Shown: piece after piece, positions 42,371-51,089 of the stretch | Layout: each line of letters opens with the position of its first letter | Numbering within the stretch: the stretch's first letter is position 1 | Source of the DNA: Cohnella zeiphila | Lineage (GTDB): Bacteria; Bacillota; Bacilli; Paenibacillales; Paenibacillaceae | Length of the DNA stretch: 64,000 nucleotides | Direction: 5' to 3' | Assembly: GCF_014212055.1 (NCBI RefSeq) | Contig: NZ_JACJVO010000009.1 | Span: forward strand, 434,001 to 498,000 | Position numbers and translations under genes: made by a program | The notes under the pieces: generated by a model | Databases searched by the model: none | Seen by the model: only the letters and a program-made list of their open reading frames with translations | Told to the model about the DNA's origin: nothing

Positions 42371-42995
42371 GGCCGGAGCGCGTCGGCAAAGGATTTTCCA
42401 AATCGAGGTCGAAAAGAAACTAGGTCGGGATAGACCATGACAAAGATGAGGGAGGCGCTTGGCGCGCTCTTAGCCGATCGGGCCGAACGCTTCGGCGGCG
42501 GTTCTCGCGGCCTGCAAGGCCGAGGCGACGGAAGGAGGGATATGAAGCTGCTGATTCATCTGAATTTTGCATGTTTCCTCCGCGAGGTGCCTTTCCCTTA
42601 GCGTGGCGAGACGATAATGGCACCCATAAGGAATCGTCGCAAGGCAAATAAGCCGCGCTTGTCCTGTTTTTTTGAACGTATCCGTTCTATCGCGGCTATC
42701 CTATCGGATAGATATGGAAAGAGCGATCCGAACCGGTTCGCCGAAGAAAGGCACGCGACGGCAACGAAGAGAGCGGATCGAATGCATCGTCTCGCATGCT
42801 CCCGGACGCCGACGATATTCTTACATACGTGCGTCAAGGCTTTCGGTTGCGGCGGGATGGACAAGCGGTTCCGCTCTAATTGATCGATATTCAGGTCCGA
42901 ATTTTCACACCGTCTTGCGCTGTCTTGCGTTTTAGGAAGGATACAGATAAGAACGCAGGCGGCGAAGAGATGCGGACAGAGGAGGCCGTATTAGT
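42371..42995. other. Gene-poor spacer of ~625 bp
   Basis: No supported gene. A 54-codon frame at 42437-42601 (start MTKMREALGALLADR) has only a poor ribosome-binding site. The region 42600-42960 is AT-richer than the surroundings, with scattered short frames, and leads to the ribosome-binding site of the CoA ligase gene. It could be decayed sequence. Confidence 0.4.
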
Positions 42996-44585
42996 ATGAT
43001 CACCGAAAAACATCTGGACAGCGAGCGGCTGTTTCTGAACCGCCTGGCCAAAGCCGACCCGACTCAAATCGCAGTCGTGGATCTCGGAGAAGGGGACTCG
43101 CGTTACGTTCTCACCCACGGCCAGCTCGACAAGCTGTCTGACCGTGTCGCTCAAGGGCTGATCGACCGGGGCGTGGCGGAAGGCGAGAATGTCGCTTACC
43201 TGCTTCCGAACGGATGGGAGTTCATCGTTCTGACGCTTGGCATCTGGAAAGCCGGCGCCGTGGCTTGCCCGCTGCTGCCGGCGCTCCGTGAACGGGAGAT
43301 TCCGTTTATCATGGGCAAATCCAAAAGCAAGGTGCTCGTCATTCCGACAGAGTTCCGCCGCTTTGCGTACGGCCCGCTGATCGAGAAGATCCGTCCCGAA
43401 TTGCCGGGAATGCAGCATTTGATTACGATCGATTCCCGGGACCCGGATAACCTGGCGACCTGTGTCGGCGGCCTCGCCGCGCAGGAGCCGGATCCGGCGG
43501 AGATCGAGCGCAGGCGTCCCGGACCGGACTCTCCGGCGCAGCTGCTCTTTACGTCGGGGACGACCGGCGAGCCGAAAGGCGTCATTCACACGCACGGGAC
43601 GCTGGGTCACGGCGTCGCCGCCCACGCTCACGGAATGGGGCTTACGTCGGACGACACCATCTGGGTTCCGTCTCCGATGGCCCATCAGACCGGATTCCTG
43701 TACGGCATGGCGATGGCCTTCTTCATCGGAGCCAAGCAGGTGTGCCAGGCCGCATGGGACGTCGGTACGGCGCGTATCGCGATCGAGCAGCACGGGGCGA
43801 CGTTCGTGCAGGCGGCGATGCCGTTCCTGGCCGATCTGACCCGCGAAGAGCGTCCGCCTCAAGGACTTCGCATCTTCATCGCGACAGGCGCACCGGTGCC
43901 GCGCAAGCTGGCGCAGGAAGCGGTCGGCCGGCTGAACTGCAAAGTGGCGGGCGGCTGGGGCTCGACCGAATCCTGCATGATCAGCGTCGGATCGATTCCG
44001 AATTACGGGGATTCGTCCTGGAACTCGGACGGACAAGTCATCGCCGGCCGGGAGATGAAAGTAACCGACGAGGAAGGCCGCACGCTGCCGCCGGGGCAGG
44101 AAGGGCTGTTCAAGGTCAAGACGCCGGCGATGTTCACCGAATATCTCGACCATCCGGAATGGTACGAGGCGGCCGTCGACGCGGAAGGGTTTTTCAACAC
44201 CGGTGATCTGGCCGTCATCGACGAGGACGGCAATCTGCGCCTGACCGGCCGGGTCAAAGACGTCATCAACCGCGGCGGCGTCAAAATTCCGGTCGCCGAG
44301 ATCGAGAACCTGCTGTATCGGATGGACGAGCTGAAGGACGTCGCCGTCGTCGGCATGCCCGATCCGCGGCTTAACGAGCGCATCTGCGTTTACGTGACGA
44401 TGATCGATCCCGACCGGTCGATCCGGCTGGAAGATTTGACGGCTTACTTGCAGTCGCAAGGCGTTACGAAAATTTACTGGCCGGAACGGCTGGAGCTCAT
44501 CCGCGACATGCCGCGCACGACGACGGGCAAGATTCAGAAGTACGTGCTCCGGCAGATGATCGCAGACAAGCTGAAGTCCGAATAA
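42996..44585 (+). CDS. Acyl-CoA synthetase (AliA-like, cyclohexanecarboxylate-CoA ligase type)
   Basis: 529 residues from ATG 42996 behind GAGGAGG. ANL superfamily: P-loop LLFTSGTTGEPKGVIHTHG, A5-type GGWGSTES, A7 NTGDLAV, A8 GRVKDVINRGGVKIPVAEIE, and C-terminal catalytic Lys in TTTGKIQKY. Adenylates a carboxylic acid and forms its CoA thioester. Among ANL enzymes the sequence reads closest to the cyclohexanecarboxylate-CoA ligase group (AliA) by my recollection, rather than long-chain FadD. First gene of a four-gene operon with an acyl-CoA dehydrogenase, dienoyl-CoA reductase-like enzyme and SDR. Confidence 0.88.
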   Translation: MITEKHLDSERLFLNRLAKADPTQIAVVDLGEGDSRYVLTHGQLDKLSDRVAQGLIDRGVAEGENVAYLLPNGWEFIVLTLGIWKAGAVACPLLPALREREIPFIMGKSKSKVLVIPTEFRRFAYGPLIEKIRPELPGMQHLITIDSRDPDNLATCVGGLAAQEPDPAEIERRRPGPDSPAQLLFTSGTTGEPKGVIHTHGTLGHGVAAHAHGMGLTSDDTIWVPSPMAHQTGFLYGMAMAFFIGAKQVCQAAWDVGTARIAIEQHGATFVQAAMPFLADLTREERPPQGLRIFIATGAPVPRKLAQEAVGRLNCKVAGGWGSTESCMISVGSIPNYGDSSWNSDGQVIAGREMKVTDEEGRTLPPGQEGLFKVKTPAMFTEYLDHPEWYEAAVDAEGFFNTGDLAVIDEDGNLRLTGRVKDVINRGGVKIPVAEIENLLYRMDELKDVAVVGMPDPRLNERICVYVTMIDPDRSIRLEDLTAYLQSQGVTKIYWPERLELIRDMPRTTTGKIQKYVLRQMIADKLKSE

Positions 44586-44620
44586 CATTTCATTTTTCAT
44601 AGTAGAGGAGATTCCCGCAG

Positions 44621-45754
44621 ATGAACGACGCCGCTTTCCAGAAGCTGAAAGAAGAAGTCAAAGGTTACGTGAACGGACGGTTGCGCGAGTTGTCCGTGCA
44701 AATCGAAGAGACCGGCAAGTGCGGTCCGGAAATCTGGCAGGAGCTGCGCGAGCGCGGCTACCTGCGCCTGGCGGCGCCGGAAGAATACGGCGGCTACGGG
44801 CTCAGCTTTACCCAATACTTGCAGCTGCTGGAGCTGTTCTCTCAATCTCACGGCTCGCTCCGGATGATCGTTCACGTCATCAACGGCATCTGGCGTCCGG
44901 TCGACTTCCTGGCGAGCGAGAGCCAGCGGGAGCGGTTCGTCAAGCCGCTCGTGCGCGGCGAGATCACCGCGGCGTTCGCGCTGACGGAACCGAACGCGGG
45001 CTCCGGCGCGGACATCCAGACGTTCGCGCGCAAGGAAGGCGACACCTTCGTCCTGAACGGGGAAAAATGGCTTATCACGTTCGGCGATACGACGGACTAT
45101 CTGCTGCTCTATGCGAAAATGGAAGGAACGCGCGGCTATGAAGGGTCGCTTGCGCTGCTCGTTCCGCGCACGGCCGAAGGCGTCGAGATTCACGAGATGC
45201 CGGCTACGCTCGGCCTGACGGGAACGGGACACGCCCATATCGTATTGAAAAACGCACGCGTTCCGGCGGACCACCTGCTCGGCGAAGTCGGCCAGGGGCT
45301 GTCCGGCGCGCTGAACGGCTTCCTCGATCCGAGCCGCGTCTGCGTCGGCATGACTTGCGTCGGTCTCGCGCAGCGCGCATTCGATCTGGCGGTCGAGCGC
45401 AGCCGCGAGCGCGTGACGTTCGGCAAGCCACTCAGCCAGCGCCAGGTGGTGCAAACGTGGATCGCCGAGATGGCGACCGACATCGAAGCGGCCCGCCAGC
45501 TGATCATGTACGCCGGCCGGCTGAAGGACGAGGACGCTCTGACGCCGCCGCCAGCTTCGATGGCGAAGCTGTACGCGCTGGAGATGCTGCAGCGGGTTAC
45601 GGACAAGGCGCAGCAAATCTGGGGCGGAATCGGCTACTTCAAGGGCTACGAGATCGAGCGCATCTATCGCGACGCCCGGGCGCAGAAGTTCGAAGAAGGC
45701 ACGGCGGAAATTCAAAAAGCGGTCATCGCCAAGCACATCCTGGCGGGAGAGTGA
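44621..45754 (+). CDS. Acyl-CoA dehydrogenase
   Basis: 377 residues, the usual length. FAD-binding FALTEPNAGSGAD and WLITFGDTTDYLL-type middle beta domain; C-terminal helices with FGKPLSQRQVVQTWIAEM, QIWGGIGYFKGYEIERIYRDAR and FEEGTAEIQKAVIAKHI. Removes two hydrogens alpha-beta to a CoA thioester, passing electrons to ETF; no etf gene is adjacent. The family includes AliB, cyclohexanecarboxyl-CoA dehydrogenase. It starts 35 bp after the ligase with TAGAGGAG as ribosome-binding site. Confidence 0.93.
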   Translation: MNDAAFQKLKEEVKGYVNGRLRELSVQIEETGKCGPEIWQELRERGYLRLAAPEEYGGYGLSFTQYLQLLELFSQSHGSLRMIVHVINGIWRPVDFLASESQRERFVKPLVRGEITAAFALTEPNAGSGADIQTFARKEGDTFVLNGEKWLITFGDTTDYLLLYAKMEGTRGYEGSLALLVPRTAEGVEIHEMPATLGLTGTGHAHIVLKNARVPADHLLGEVGQGLSGALNGFLDPSRVCVGMTCVGLAQRAFDLAVERSRERVTFGKPLSQRQVVQTWIAEMATDIEAARQLIMYAGRLKDEDALTPPPASMAKLYALEMLQRVTDKAQQIWGGIGYFKGYEIERIYRDARAQKFEEGTAEIQKAVIAKHILAGE

Positions 45755-45761
45755 TCGCGGG

Positions 45762-47747
45762 ATGGAGCCATCGCTGCTGCTGAGACCGGGCCGAATCGGC
45801 TCGCTGGAGCTGAAGCACCGCATTCTGATGGGCGCGATGCATCTTGAGATCGAGGGCCGTCGGGACAAGCTTCCCCAGTTGATCGCCTTCTATCGCGAAC
45901 GGGTTCGCGGCGGCGCGGCGCTGATCGTCACCGGCAACGTCGCCGTGCTGCCCGAGGGAGGCGGACACGGCATGTTCTGCCTGGCCGAGCCGGACCACCG
46001 CGCTCAGCTTGCCGAGTTGGCTGAAGCGATACGCGCCGAAGGCGGTCTGCTGGCGCTGCAGCTTGCGCACCGCGGAAGGTATGCGACCAGCGCGGAAACA
46101 GGGATGACGCCGTGGGCGCCCAGCCCGATCGCCTCGCGACTGACGAAGGAGACGCCGGCGGAGATGACCGCCTCGGACATTGCGAAGCTGAAGGAAGCGT
46201 TTATCGACGGGGCGGCTTTCGCCGCTTCGGCCGGCTTCGCCGCCATCGAGATCATGGGCTCCGAAGGGTATCTGCTGAACGAATTCGTGTCGCCTCTTAC
46301 GAATCGGCGCGCGGACGAATACGGACAAGGCCACGCGGGGCGGATGAAGCTGTGCCTGGAGATCGTCGAAGGCATCCGGCAGCGGGTCGGGACGGAATAT
46401 CCCGTCATCTACCGAATGTCCGGCGACGACTGCATGGAAGGCAGCACGACCCGCGAGGAGACGCTGACGTTCGCCCGCGAGTTGGAGCGAAGCGGCGTCG
46501 ACGCGCTGAACGTCGGCATCGGCTGGCACGAATCGGCTATCCCGACGGTCGGCGCGATCGTTCCGCCGGGAGCGTTCGGGCCGGTTGCCGGAGCCGTGCG
46601 GGCGGCGGTGTCGGTGCCGGTTATCGGCGCGAACCGGATTCATACGCCGGAAGTCGCCGAGGAGCTGCTCGTTCGCGGAGATCTCGATTTTGTCGCGCCG
46701 GCCCGGCCTTGGCTTGCCGATTCCGCGTTCGCGCGCAAGATTATCGAAGCGGACCGCGAAGCGTTGAACCAGTGCGTCTCGTGCAACCAGGCATGTCTTG
46801 ACCACACGCTGGGCCGCCCGCCCAAGCCGGTCGGCTGCCTGGTCAATCCGCGCACGGGCAGGGAAGCCGAGGACGTACCGGCAGCGGACAAGCGTCTCTC
46901 CGTCGCCGTCGTCGGCGGCGGCGTCGCAGGCATGCAGGCCGCGAAGACGGCAGCCGAACGCGGGCACCAAGTCGTTCTGTTCGAAGCGGCGGACCGCTTG
47001 GGCGGGCAGTTCCTGCTCGCGTCGCGCATTCCCGGCAAGGAGACGTTCCGCGAGACGATCCGGTACTTCCGGGTCGCGCTTCAGCGGCTGGGCGTCGAGG
47101 TTCGGTTGAATTCGGCGCCTGACGAGAAGGAACTGGCGGCGTTCGACCGGGTCGTCATGGCGACGGGCGTGCGGCCTTACGTTCCGGAAGCGCTGGAAGG
47201 CGCGGATTTGCCACTGGTGTGTACATACGCGGAGCTCCTGTCGGGAGCCCGGCCGTTCGGGCGCAATATCGTCGTGATCGGCGGCGGGGGCATCGGGAGC
47301 GACGTGGCGCACTATCTGGCCGAGAAAATTCGCCTGCGGCCGGAAGTGGAGACGTTCTTCGCCGAACGGGGACAGGACGCGCAGCGGCCTGCCGAGAGCC
47401 GAATTACGCTCGTCTCCCGCTCGGAGAAGGTGGCCAAAGGCGTCGGGCCGACTTCCCGCTGGGTACTGCTCGGCGAGCTCAAGCGGCGCGACGTACGCGT
47501 CATGAAGGGCTATCGCTGCTCCGCCATTACGGCGGAAGGCGTCTGGGTCGAGAACGGCGAGGACAAGCAGTTCGTCCCGGCCGATCAAGTCGTGCTCTGC
47601 ACGGGTCAGCGGTCGCGCATCGCGCCTGATGACGAGTTCGGCGACAAGCTGCCGGAGGCCAGCTGGGTCGGCGGCGCGATCGACGCGGCGGAGCTGAACG
47701 CGGCCCGGGCCATCCGCCAGGCGTACGAAGCGGCCATTGAATTATAA
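45762..47747 (+). CDS. 2,4-dienoyl-CoA reductase-like flavoprotein (OYE + FAD/NAD domains)
   Basis: 661 residues. N-terminal Old Yellow Enzyme TIM barrel (1-340; IVTGNVAVLPEGG, LQLAHRGRYA, FLNEFVSP-like LNEFVSPLTNRRADEYG), an iron-sulfur cluster in CVSCNQACLDHTLG...GCLVNP, then a FAD domain (VAVVGGGVAGMQAAKTAAER) and an NAD domain (IVVIGGGGIGSDVAHYL). This is the FadH/BaiCD architecture: FMN, FAD and 4Fe-4S, reducing conjugated enoyl-CoAs or enones with NAD(P)H. It begins 7 bp after the dehydrogenase stop. Confidence 0.93.
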   Translation: MEPSLLLRPGRIGSLELKHRILMGAMHLEIEGRRDKLPQLIAFYRERVRGGAALIVTGNVAVLPEGGGHGMFCLAEPDHRAQLAELAEAIRAEGGLLALQLAHRGRYATSAETGMTPWAPSPIASRLTKETPAEMTASDIAKLKEAFIDGAAFAASAGFAAIEIMGSEGYLLNEFVSPLTNRRADEYGQGHAGRMKLCLEIVEGIRQRVGTEYPVIYRMSGDDCMEGSTTREETLTFARELERSGVDALNVGIGWHESAIPTVGAIVPPGAFGPVAGAVRAAVSVPVIGANRIHTPEVAEELLVRGDLDFVAPARPWLADSAFARKIIEADREALNQCVSCNQACLDHTLGRPPKPVGCLVNPRTGREAEDVPAADKRLSVAVVGGGVAGMQAAKTAAERGHQVVLFEAADRLGGQFLLASRIPGKETFRETIRYFRVALQRLGVEVRLNSAPDEKELAAFDRVVMATGVRPYVPEALEGADLPLVCTYAELLSGARPFGRNIVVIGGGGIGSDVAHYLAEKIRLRPEVETFFAERGQDAQRPAESRITLVSRSEKVAKGVGPTSRWVLLGELKRRDVRVMKGYRCSAITAEGVWVENGEDKQFVPADQVVLCTGQRSRIAPDDEFGDKLPEASWVGGAIDAAELNAARAIRQAYEAAIEL

Positions 47748-47799
47748 ATACAAAGCGCGGCCCATAAATGGATTATTTTCCGAAAGGATGAGAATAAGA

Positions 47800-48582
47800 A
47801 TGTCTTCCTCCATGAAAGGCAAAAAAGTACTCATTACCGGCAGTTCGCGCGGCATCGGACGCTCCACCGCCCTGGCGTTCGCCCGGGAAGGCGCCGATGT
47901 GGCGATCCATTATCGGAGAGACGAAGATGCGGCGTTGACGGCGGCTGAAGAAGTCCGCGCCCTGGGCGTTCAAGCGCTGGTCTGCAAGGCCGAGCTCGAG
48001 TCGGCCGAGGAGATCGACGCGATGTTCGACAAGATCGCGCAGGAGTGGGGAGCGCTGGACGTCTTCATGGCCAATGCCGCCGCCACCGCTTTCAAGCCCG
48101 TTATGGAGACGAAGGGCTACCATATCGACAGAACGTACGAAGTCGTCATCAAGAGCGTCCTCCACGGCGTCCAGCGCGCCGTTCCTTTGATGGAAGGCCG
48201 CGCCGGCCGCGTCCTGACCATCTCGAGCCTGGGCAGCCAGTTCGCGCTCCCCAACTACTCGAACATCGGTTCCGCCAAGGCGGCGCTCGAGTCGCTGACC
48301 CGCTATCTGGCGGCGGAACTCGGCCCGAAAGGAATTACTTGCAACGTCATTTCGCCCGGCGTGGTCGAGACCGATTCGGTTCGTTTCTACGCCAAGGACG
48401 CTTTCCAAACGTTCAAAACGAACGTCATCAGCCGCACTCCGCTCGGACGATTGACCCAGCCCGAAGACGTTGCGGGAGTCGCTTTGTTCCTGGCTAGCGA
48501 CGCAGCCGGCTTCATCACCGGCCAAGTTCTCGGCGTGGACGGCGGCCTTACGCTGATCGCGTACGGTCCCGACGGCCGTTAA
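47800..48582 (+). CDS. FabL-like short-chain dehydrogenase/reductase
   Basis: 260 residues from ATG 47800 (AAAGG upstream). SDR marks: LITGSSRGIGRSTALAFA (cofactor), VFMANAAATAFKPVME (the NAA-type motif), SSLGSQ, and catalytic YSNIGSAK (YxxxxxxK; Tyr and Lys present). The SSLGS...NYSNIGSAKAALESLTRYLA block is that of FabL-type enoyl reductases rather than typical ketoreductases. Fourth gene of the CoA operon, 53 bp after the flavoprotein; terminator at 48611. ChcA-type enoyl-CoA reductases are also SDRs of this size. Confidence 0.9.
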   Translation: MSSSMKGKKVLITGSSRGIGRSTALAFAREGADVAIHYRRDEDAALTAAEEVRALGVQALVCKAELESAEEIDAMFDKIAQEWGALDVFMANAAATAFKPVMETKGYHIDRTYEVVIKSVLHGVQRAVPLMEGRAGRVLTISSLGSQFALPNYSNIGSAKAALESLTRYLAAELGPKGITCNVISPGVVETDSVRFYAKDAFQTFKTNVISRTPLGRLTQPEDVAGVALFLASDAAGFITGQVLGVDGGLTLIAYGPDGR

Positions 48583-48610
48583 GCTTCATTCGAATAGGCA
48601 GTACGACCCA

Positions 48611-48657
48611 ATCCCCGCGATTCCGCGCTTACCGGCGCCGGCAGCGGGGATTTTTTT
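48611..48657 (+). terminator. Rho-independent terminator of the CoA operon
   Basis: ATCCCCGC (48611-48618) pairs with GCGGGGAT (48644-48651), inner hairpin GCGC...GGCGC, followed by seven T (48651-48657). Confidence 0.8.
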
Positions 48658-48669
48658 CGCGTTTCGCAC

Positions 48670-49135
48670 GGTATCCCCGCCGTTCGGGCGTAGAGTGCTT
48701 ATTTTATGCTTTCTTTCGAAATCCCCGTCGCTTAGGCGTAGAGTGCTACCGCTTATTTTCCGCTTTTTTTTCAAAATCCCCGTGCCTCAGGGATGGAAAG
48801 GTCAGGGCTCGGTTTACCTGTCGCGCTGGCGTGGAAGTCGTTTGCTGTTGTTCGAAATCCATGTCCCTCAGGAAAACTGTGCTTGCGGCCCGGTATCCCC
48901 ACCGCTCATGCGAAAAGTGCTGATGCTTATTTTACGCTTTCTTTCGAAAATCCCCATTGCTCAGGCGCAGAGAGCTGCCGCATATTTTACGCTTTCTTTC
49001 GAAATCCCTGTCGCTCAGGAGGAGAGTGCTGACGCGTATTTTTCGCTTTCCTCCGAAATCCCCGTCGCTCAGGCTTAGGGTGTTACCGCTTATTTTACGC
49101 TTTCCTTCGAAATCCCAATCCTTCAGGAAGGGGCT
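48670..49135. repeat. Degenerate ~54-bp tandem repeat array
   Basis: About nine units with core GAAATCCCCGTCGCTCAGG and a second conserved segment TTATTTTACGCTTTC. Core starts near 48670, 48718, 48773, 48854, 48893, 48946, 49001, 49054 and 49110; most steps are 53-56 bp, with a ~80 bp step and a ~39 bp step in the degenerate middle. Units differ by several bases and short indels not in multiples of three, so it is not a coding repeat, although both strands show repetitive pseudo-peptides. No unique spacers as in CRISPR. Confidence 0.88.
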
Positions 49136-49210
49136 GGCTTTGGATTGCAGATTGGGGGAGAGGTCGGAGGTCCGATCAATCGAATAGGCGGTTGATCTCT
49201 TGCGGAGACG

Positions 49211-49232
49211 CCTGAGCGAAGGGGATTTCGAA
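49211..49232 (-). repeat. Inverted copy of the tandem-repeat core
   Basis: CCTGAGCGAAGGGGATTTCG and two further A (49211-49232) is the reverse complement of the array core with one or two differences. It lies ~75 bp beyond the last direct unit and could pair with any of them. Confidence 0.75.
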
Positions 49233-49386
49233 TCCCGGTCCGAAAAACGACAATGCTCGCGGGAGGAAGGGGCGAAAAAGCCTGCGGCGAAGGAAGGATC
49301 GTACGGACAAATGAGCGGAATGCGGAGATTGACTGCAGAGGATGCTTCTTGGTTGCGGGGAAGTATCATCATTGGCGGGTGAAAGC

Positions 49387-49446
49387 AAGGAAGCCCGCAG
49401 TCCTGAGCCTCCAGTGGATCGGAGGCTTAAGGCTGCGAGCTTCCTT
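49387..49446 (-). terminator. Long multi-part hairpin, probable mqnBD terminator
   Basis: AAGGAAGC (49387-49394) pairs with GCTTCCTT (49439-49446), GCAG with CTGC inside, then GAGCCTCC with GGAGGCTT around an 8-nt apex. Read on the minus strand the stem is followed by GCTTTC, a weak U-rich tail, 70 bp beyond the mqnD stop. Confidence 0.6.
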
Positions 49447-49516
49447 GTAAAGCGAAACGCCAAGAACTTCGGCTCCCTCCCCGGAGAGAAGGAAGCCAGG
49501 GCTTGGCAGAGCGGGA

Positions 49517-50350
49517 TCAGCCGCGCAATAAGGCGGGATCGATCGCGGGCACGAGGCCTTCTTGGGCGGCGCGGCCCAGAAGCGCTTCGATGGCCGCGTA
49601 GCCGTCTTCGCCCAGATCGGCGGTGAATTCGTTGACGTAGAGGGCGATATGTTGGTCGGCCACTTCGGGAGCCATCTCCTGGGCGTGGCTCATCACGTAT
49701 TCGCGCGACTCCCGGGGATGCTCCCAGGCGTAGCGTACGGACGCGCGCGTCCACTCGGCGATGGCCGAGACGTCCAGGTCCCGGCGAGCGATAATGGCGC
49801 CAAGCGGAATCGGCAGGCCGGTGTCTTCCTCCCACCAGCTGCCCATATCGGCCATGAGGCTCAAGCCGTATTGGGGATACGTGAAGCGGGCTTCGTGAAT
49901 GACCAGCCCCGCATCGATCTCCCCGCGCCGGACGGCGGGCATGATCTCATGGAAAGGCATGACGACGATCTCTCCGATGCCTCCGGGCACTTTTTGGGCC
50001 GCCCATAGCCGGAACAGCAAATAAGCGGTGGAGCGTTCGCTCGGTACGGCGACCCGCTTGCCCGCCAGCGAAGCGGGGTCGGCGGAGTCGGACAAGGTCA
50101 GTACGAGCGGACCGCACCCGCGCCCGAGCGCTCCTCCGCATGGAATAAGGGCGTAGTCCCGCAGCACCCAGGGCAGGGCGGCATATGAAATTTTCAGAAC
50201 CTCGGGACCGGTCCGGTCCGCGGCCCAGTGATTGGTGATGTCGATGTCCGCGTACGTGACGTTTAGCGCCGGAGCGCCGGGGATGAGCCCGTGAACCCAC
50301 GCGTGAAAAGCGAAAGTGTCGTTCGGGCAAGGGGAAAACGCGATATTCAT
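49517..50350 (-). CDS. mqnD: 1,4-dihydroxy-6-naphthoate synthase MqnD
   Basis: 277 residues from ATG 50350, overlapping mqnB by 4 bp; the upstream part of the frame is a shadow of mqnB. Periplasmic-binding-protein-like fold: FSPCPNDTFAFHAWVHG (the signature start), LKISYAALPWVLRDYALIPCGGALG, VAVPSERSTAYLLFRLW, and LVIHEARFTYPQYGLSLMADMGSWWEEDTGLPIPLG. Converts cyclic dehypoxanthine futalosine to dihydroxynaphthoate in the futalosine route to menaquinone. Partners mqnA, C and E are outside the window. Confidence 0.95.
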   Translation of the reverse strand: MNIAFSPCPNDTFAFHAWVHGLIPGAPALNVTYADIDITNHWAADRTGPEVLKISYAALPWVLRDYALIPCGGALGRGCGPLVLTLSDSADPASLAGKRVAVPSERSTAYLLFRLWAAQKVPGGIGEIVVMPFHEIMPAVRRGEIDAGLVIHEARFTYPQYGLSLMADMGSWWEEDTGLPIPLGAIIARRDLDVSAIAEWTRASVRYAWEHPRESREYVMSHAQEMAPEVADQHIALYVNEFTADLGEDGYAAIEALLGRAAQEGLVPAIDPALLRG

Positions 50351-51000
50351 GGCAGTACCTCCGTGAAAATAGAAATTCCGGCTTCCAAAGCCCGCAGCGC
50401 CTCGGGAATTTTCCAGGCGGCCCGGTTCCGCGGGCCGACCGCGTTGGAGACGGCGCGCACCTCCAGCACCGGCACGCCGAACAGGGCGGCGGCAGCGGCG
50501 ACGCCGCCGCCTTCCATGCCTTCGGCCGCAGCGCCCGGCACGCGCTCGGCCAGAAGGGCGGCCGTCTCCGCCGTGCCGGTGGCGGTGGACAGCGTCAGGA
50601 TCGGCCCGAACGCAGCGGGCCTCCACGCAGCCGAGATCGCCTGCGCCCACCGCTCGGCCAAGCCGGCATCGACCGCGGAACGCGCCGAGCCGAAGCCCAG
50701 CTCGTCCACGCCGGCGAAGCCGTCCGGCGTCTCCGCGCCGAGATCGGCGGAGACGATCTCGCTGGCGATGACCAGCGCCCCGATGTCGGCGCGCCCGGCG
50801 AAGCCGCCGCCGATGCCGGCGCTGACGACAAGGCGGTAGCGCCCCCCCGCGAGCGCAGCCGCCGTGCGGGCTGCCGCCGAGGCGGGACCGACGCCCGCCA
50901 GACGAACGTCGAAGCCGCCGGCCTGGCCGATGCCGCGAAGCACGGCCTCTCTCTCCGCCTCTACGGCCGTCATGACAAGCACGTCCAAATTGTCGTTCAT
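50347..51000 (-). CDS. mqnB: Futalosine hydrolase MqnB
   Basis: 217 residues from ATG 51000 with GGAGGTG upstream. Nucleoside phosphorylase-like fold: VLVMTAVEAEREAVLRGI, LVVSAGIGGGFAGRADIGALVIASE, EGMEGGGVAAAAALFGVP, and RAVSNAVGPRNRAAWKIPEA. Removes hypoxanthine from futalosine. Cotranscribed with mqnD. Together they show that this organism makes menaquinone by the futalosine pathway rather than MenFDHCEB. Divergent from perR. Confidence 0.94.
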   Translation of the reverse strand: MNDNLDVLVMTAVEAEREAVLRGIGQAGGFDVRLAGVGPASAAARTAAALAGGRYRLVVSAGIGGGFAGRADIGALVIASEIVSADLGAETPDGFAGVDELGFGSARSAVDAGLAERWAQAISAAWRPAAFGPILTLSTATGTAETAALLAERVPGAAAEGMEGGGVAAAAALFGVPVLEVRAVSNAVGPRNRAAWKIPEALRALEAGISIFTEVLP

Positions 51001-51089
51001 TGGATTGAACACCTCCATTTTACACCCTATGCTCCCAATGCCGTTCACAAAATGTTTTGCCTAATCCGGCCGGATCGGTTACAATTACT

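Noticed and set aside
42437..42601. 54-codon open frame in the 870-bp gap
   Set aside because: Weak ribosome-binding context, no recognisable family and no neighbour to support it; kept only as part of the spacer description.
48670..49135. CRISPR array
   Set aside because: The units are contiguous and degenerate over their whole length, without unique spacers of constant size or nearby cas genes.
48695..49372. Repetitive peptides on both strands (FEIPVAQ-like and SDGDFERK-like)
   Set aside because: They come from the DNA tandem repeats; unit lengths of 53-56 bp shift the frame, and there is no ribosome-binding site.
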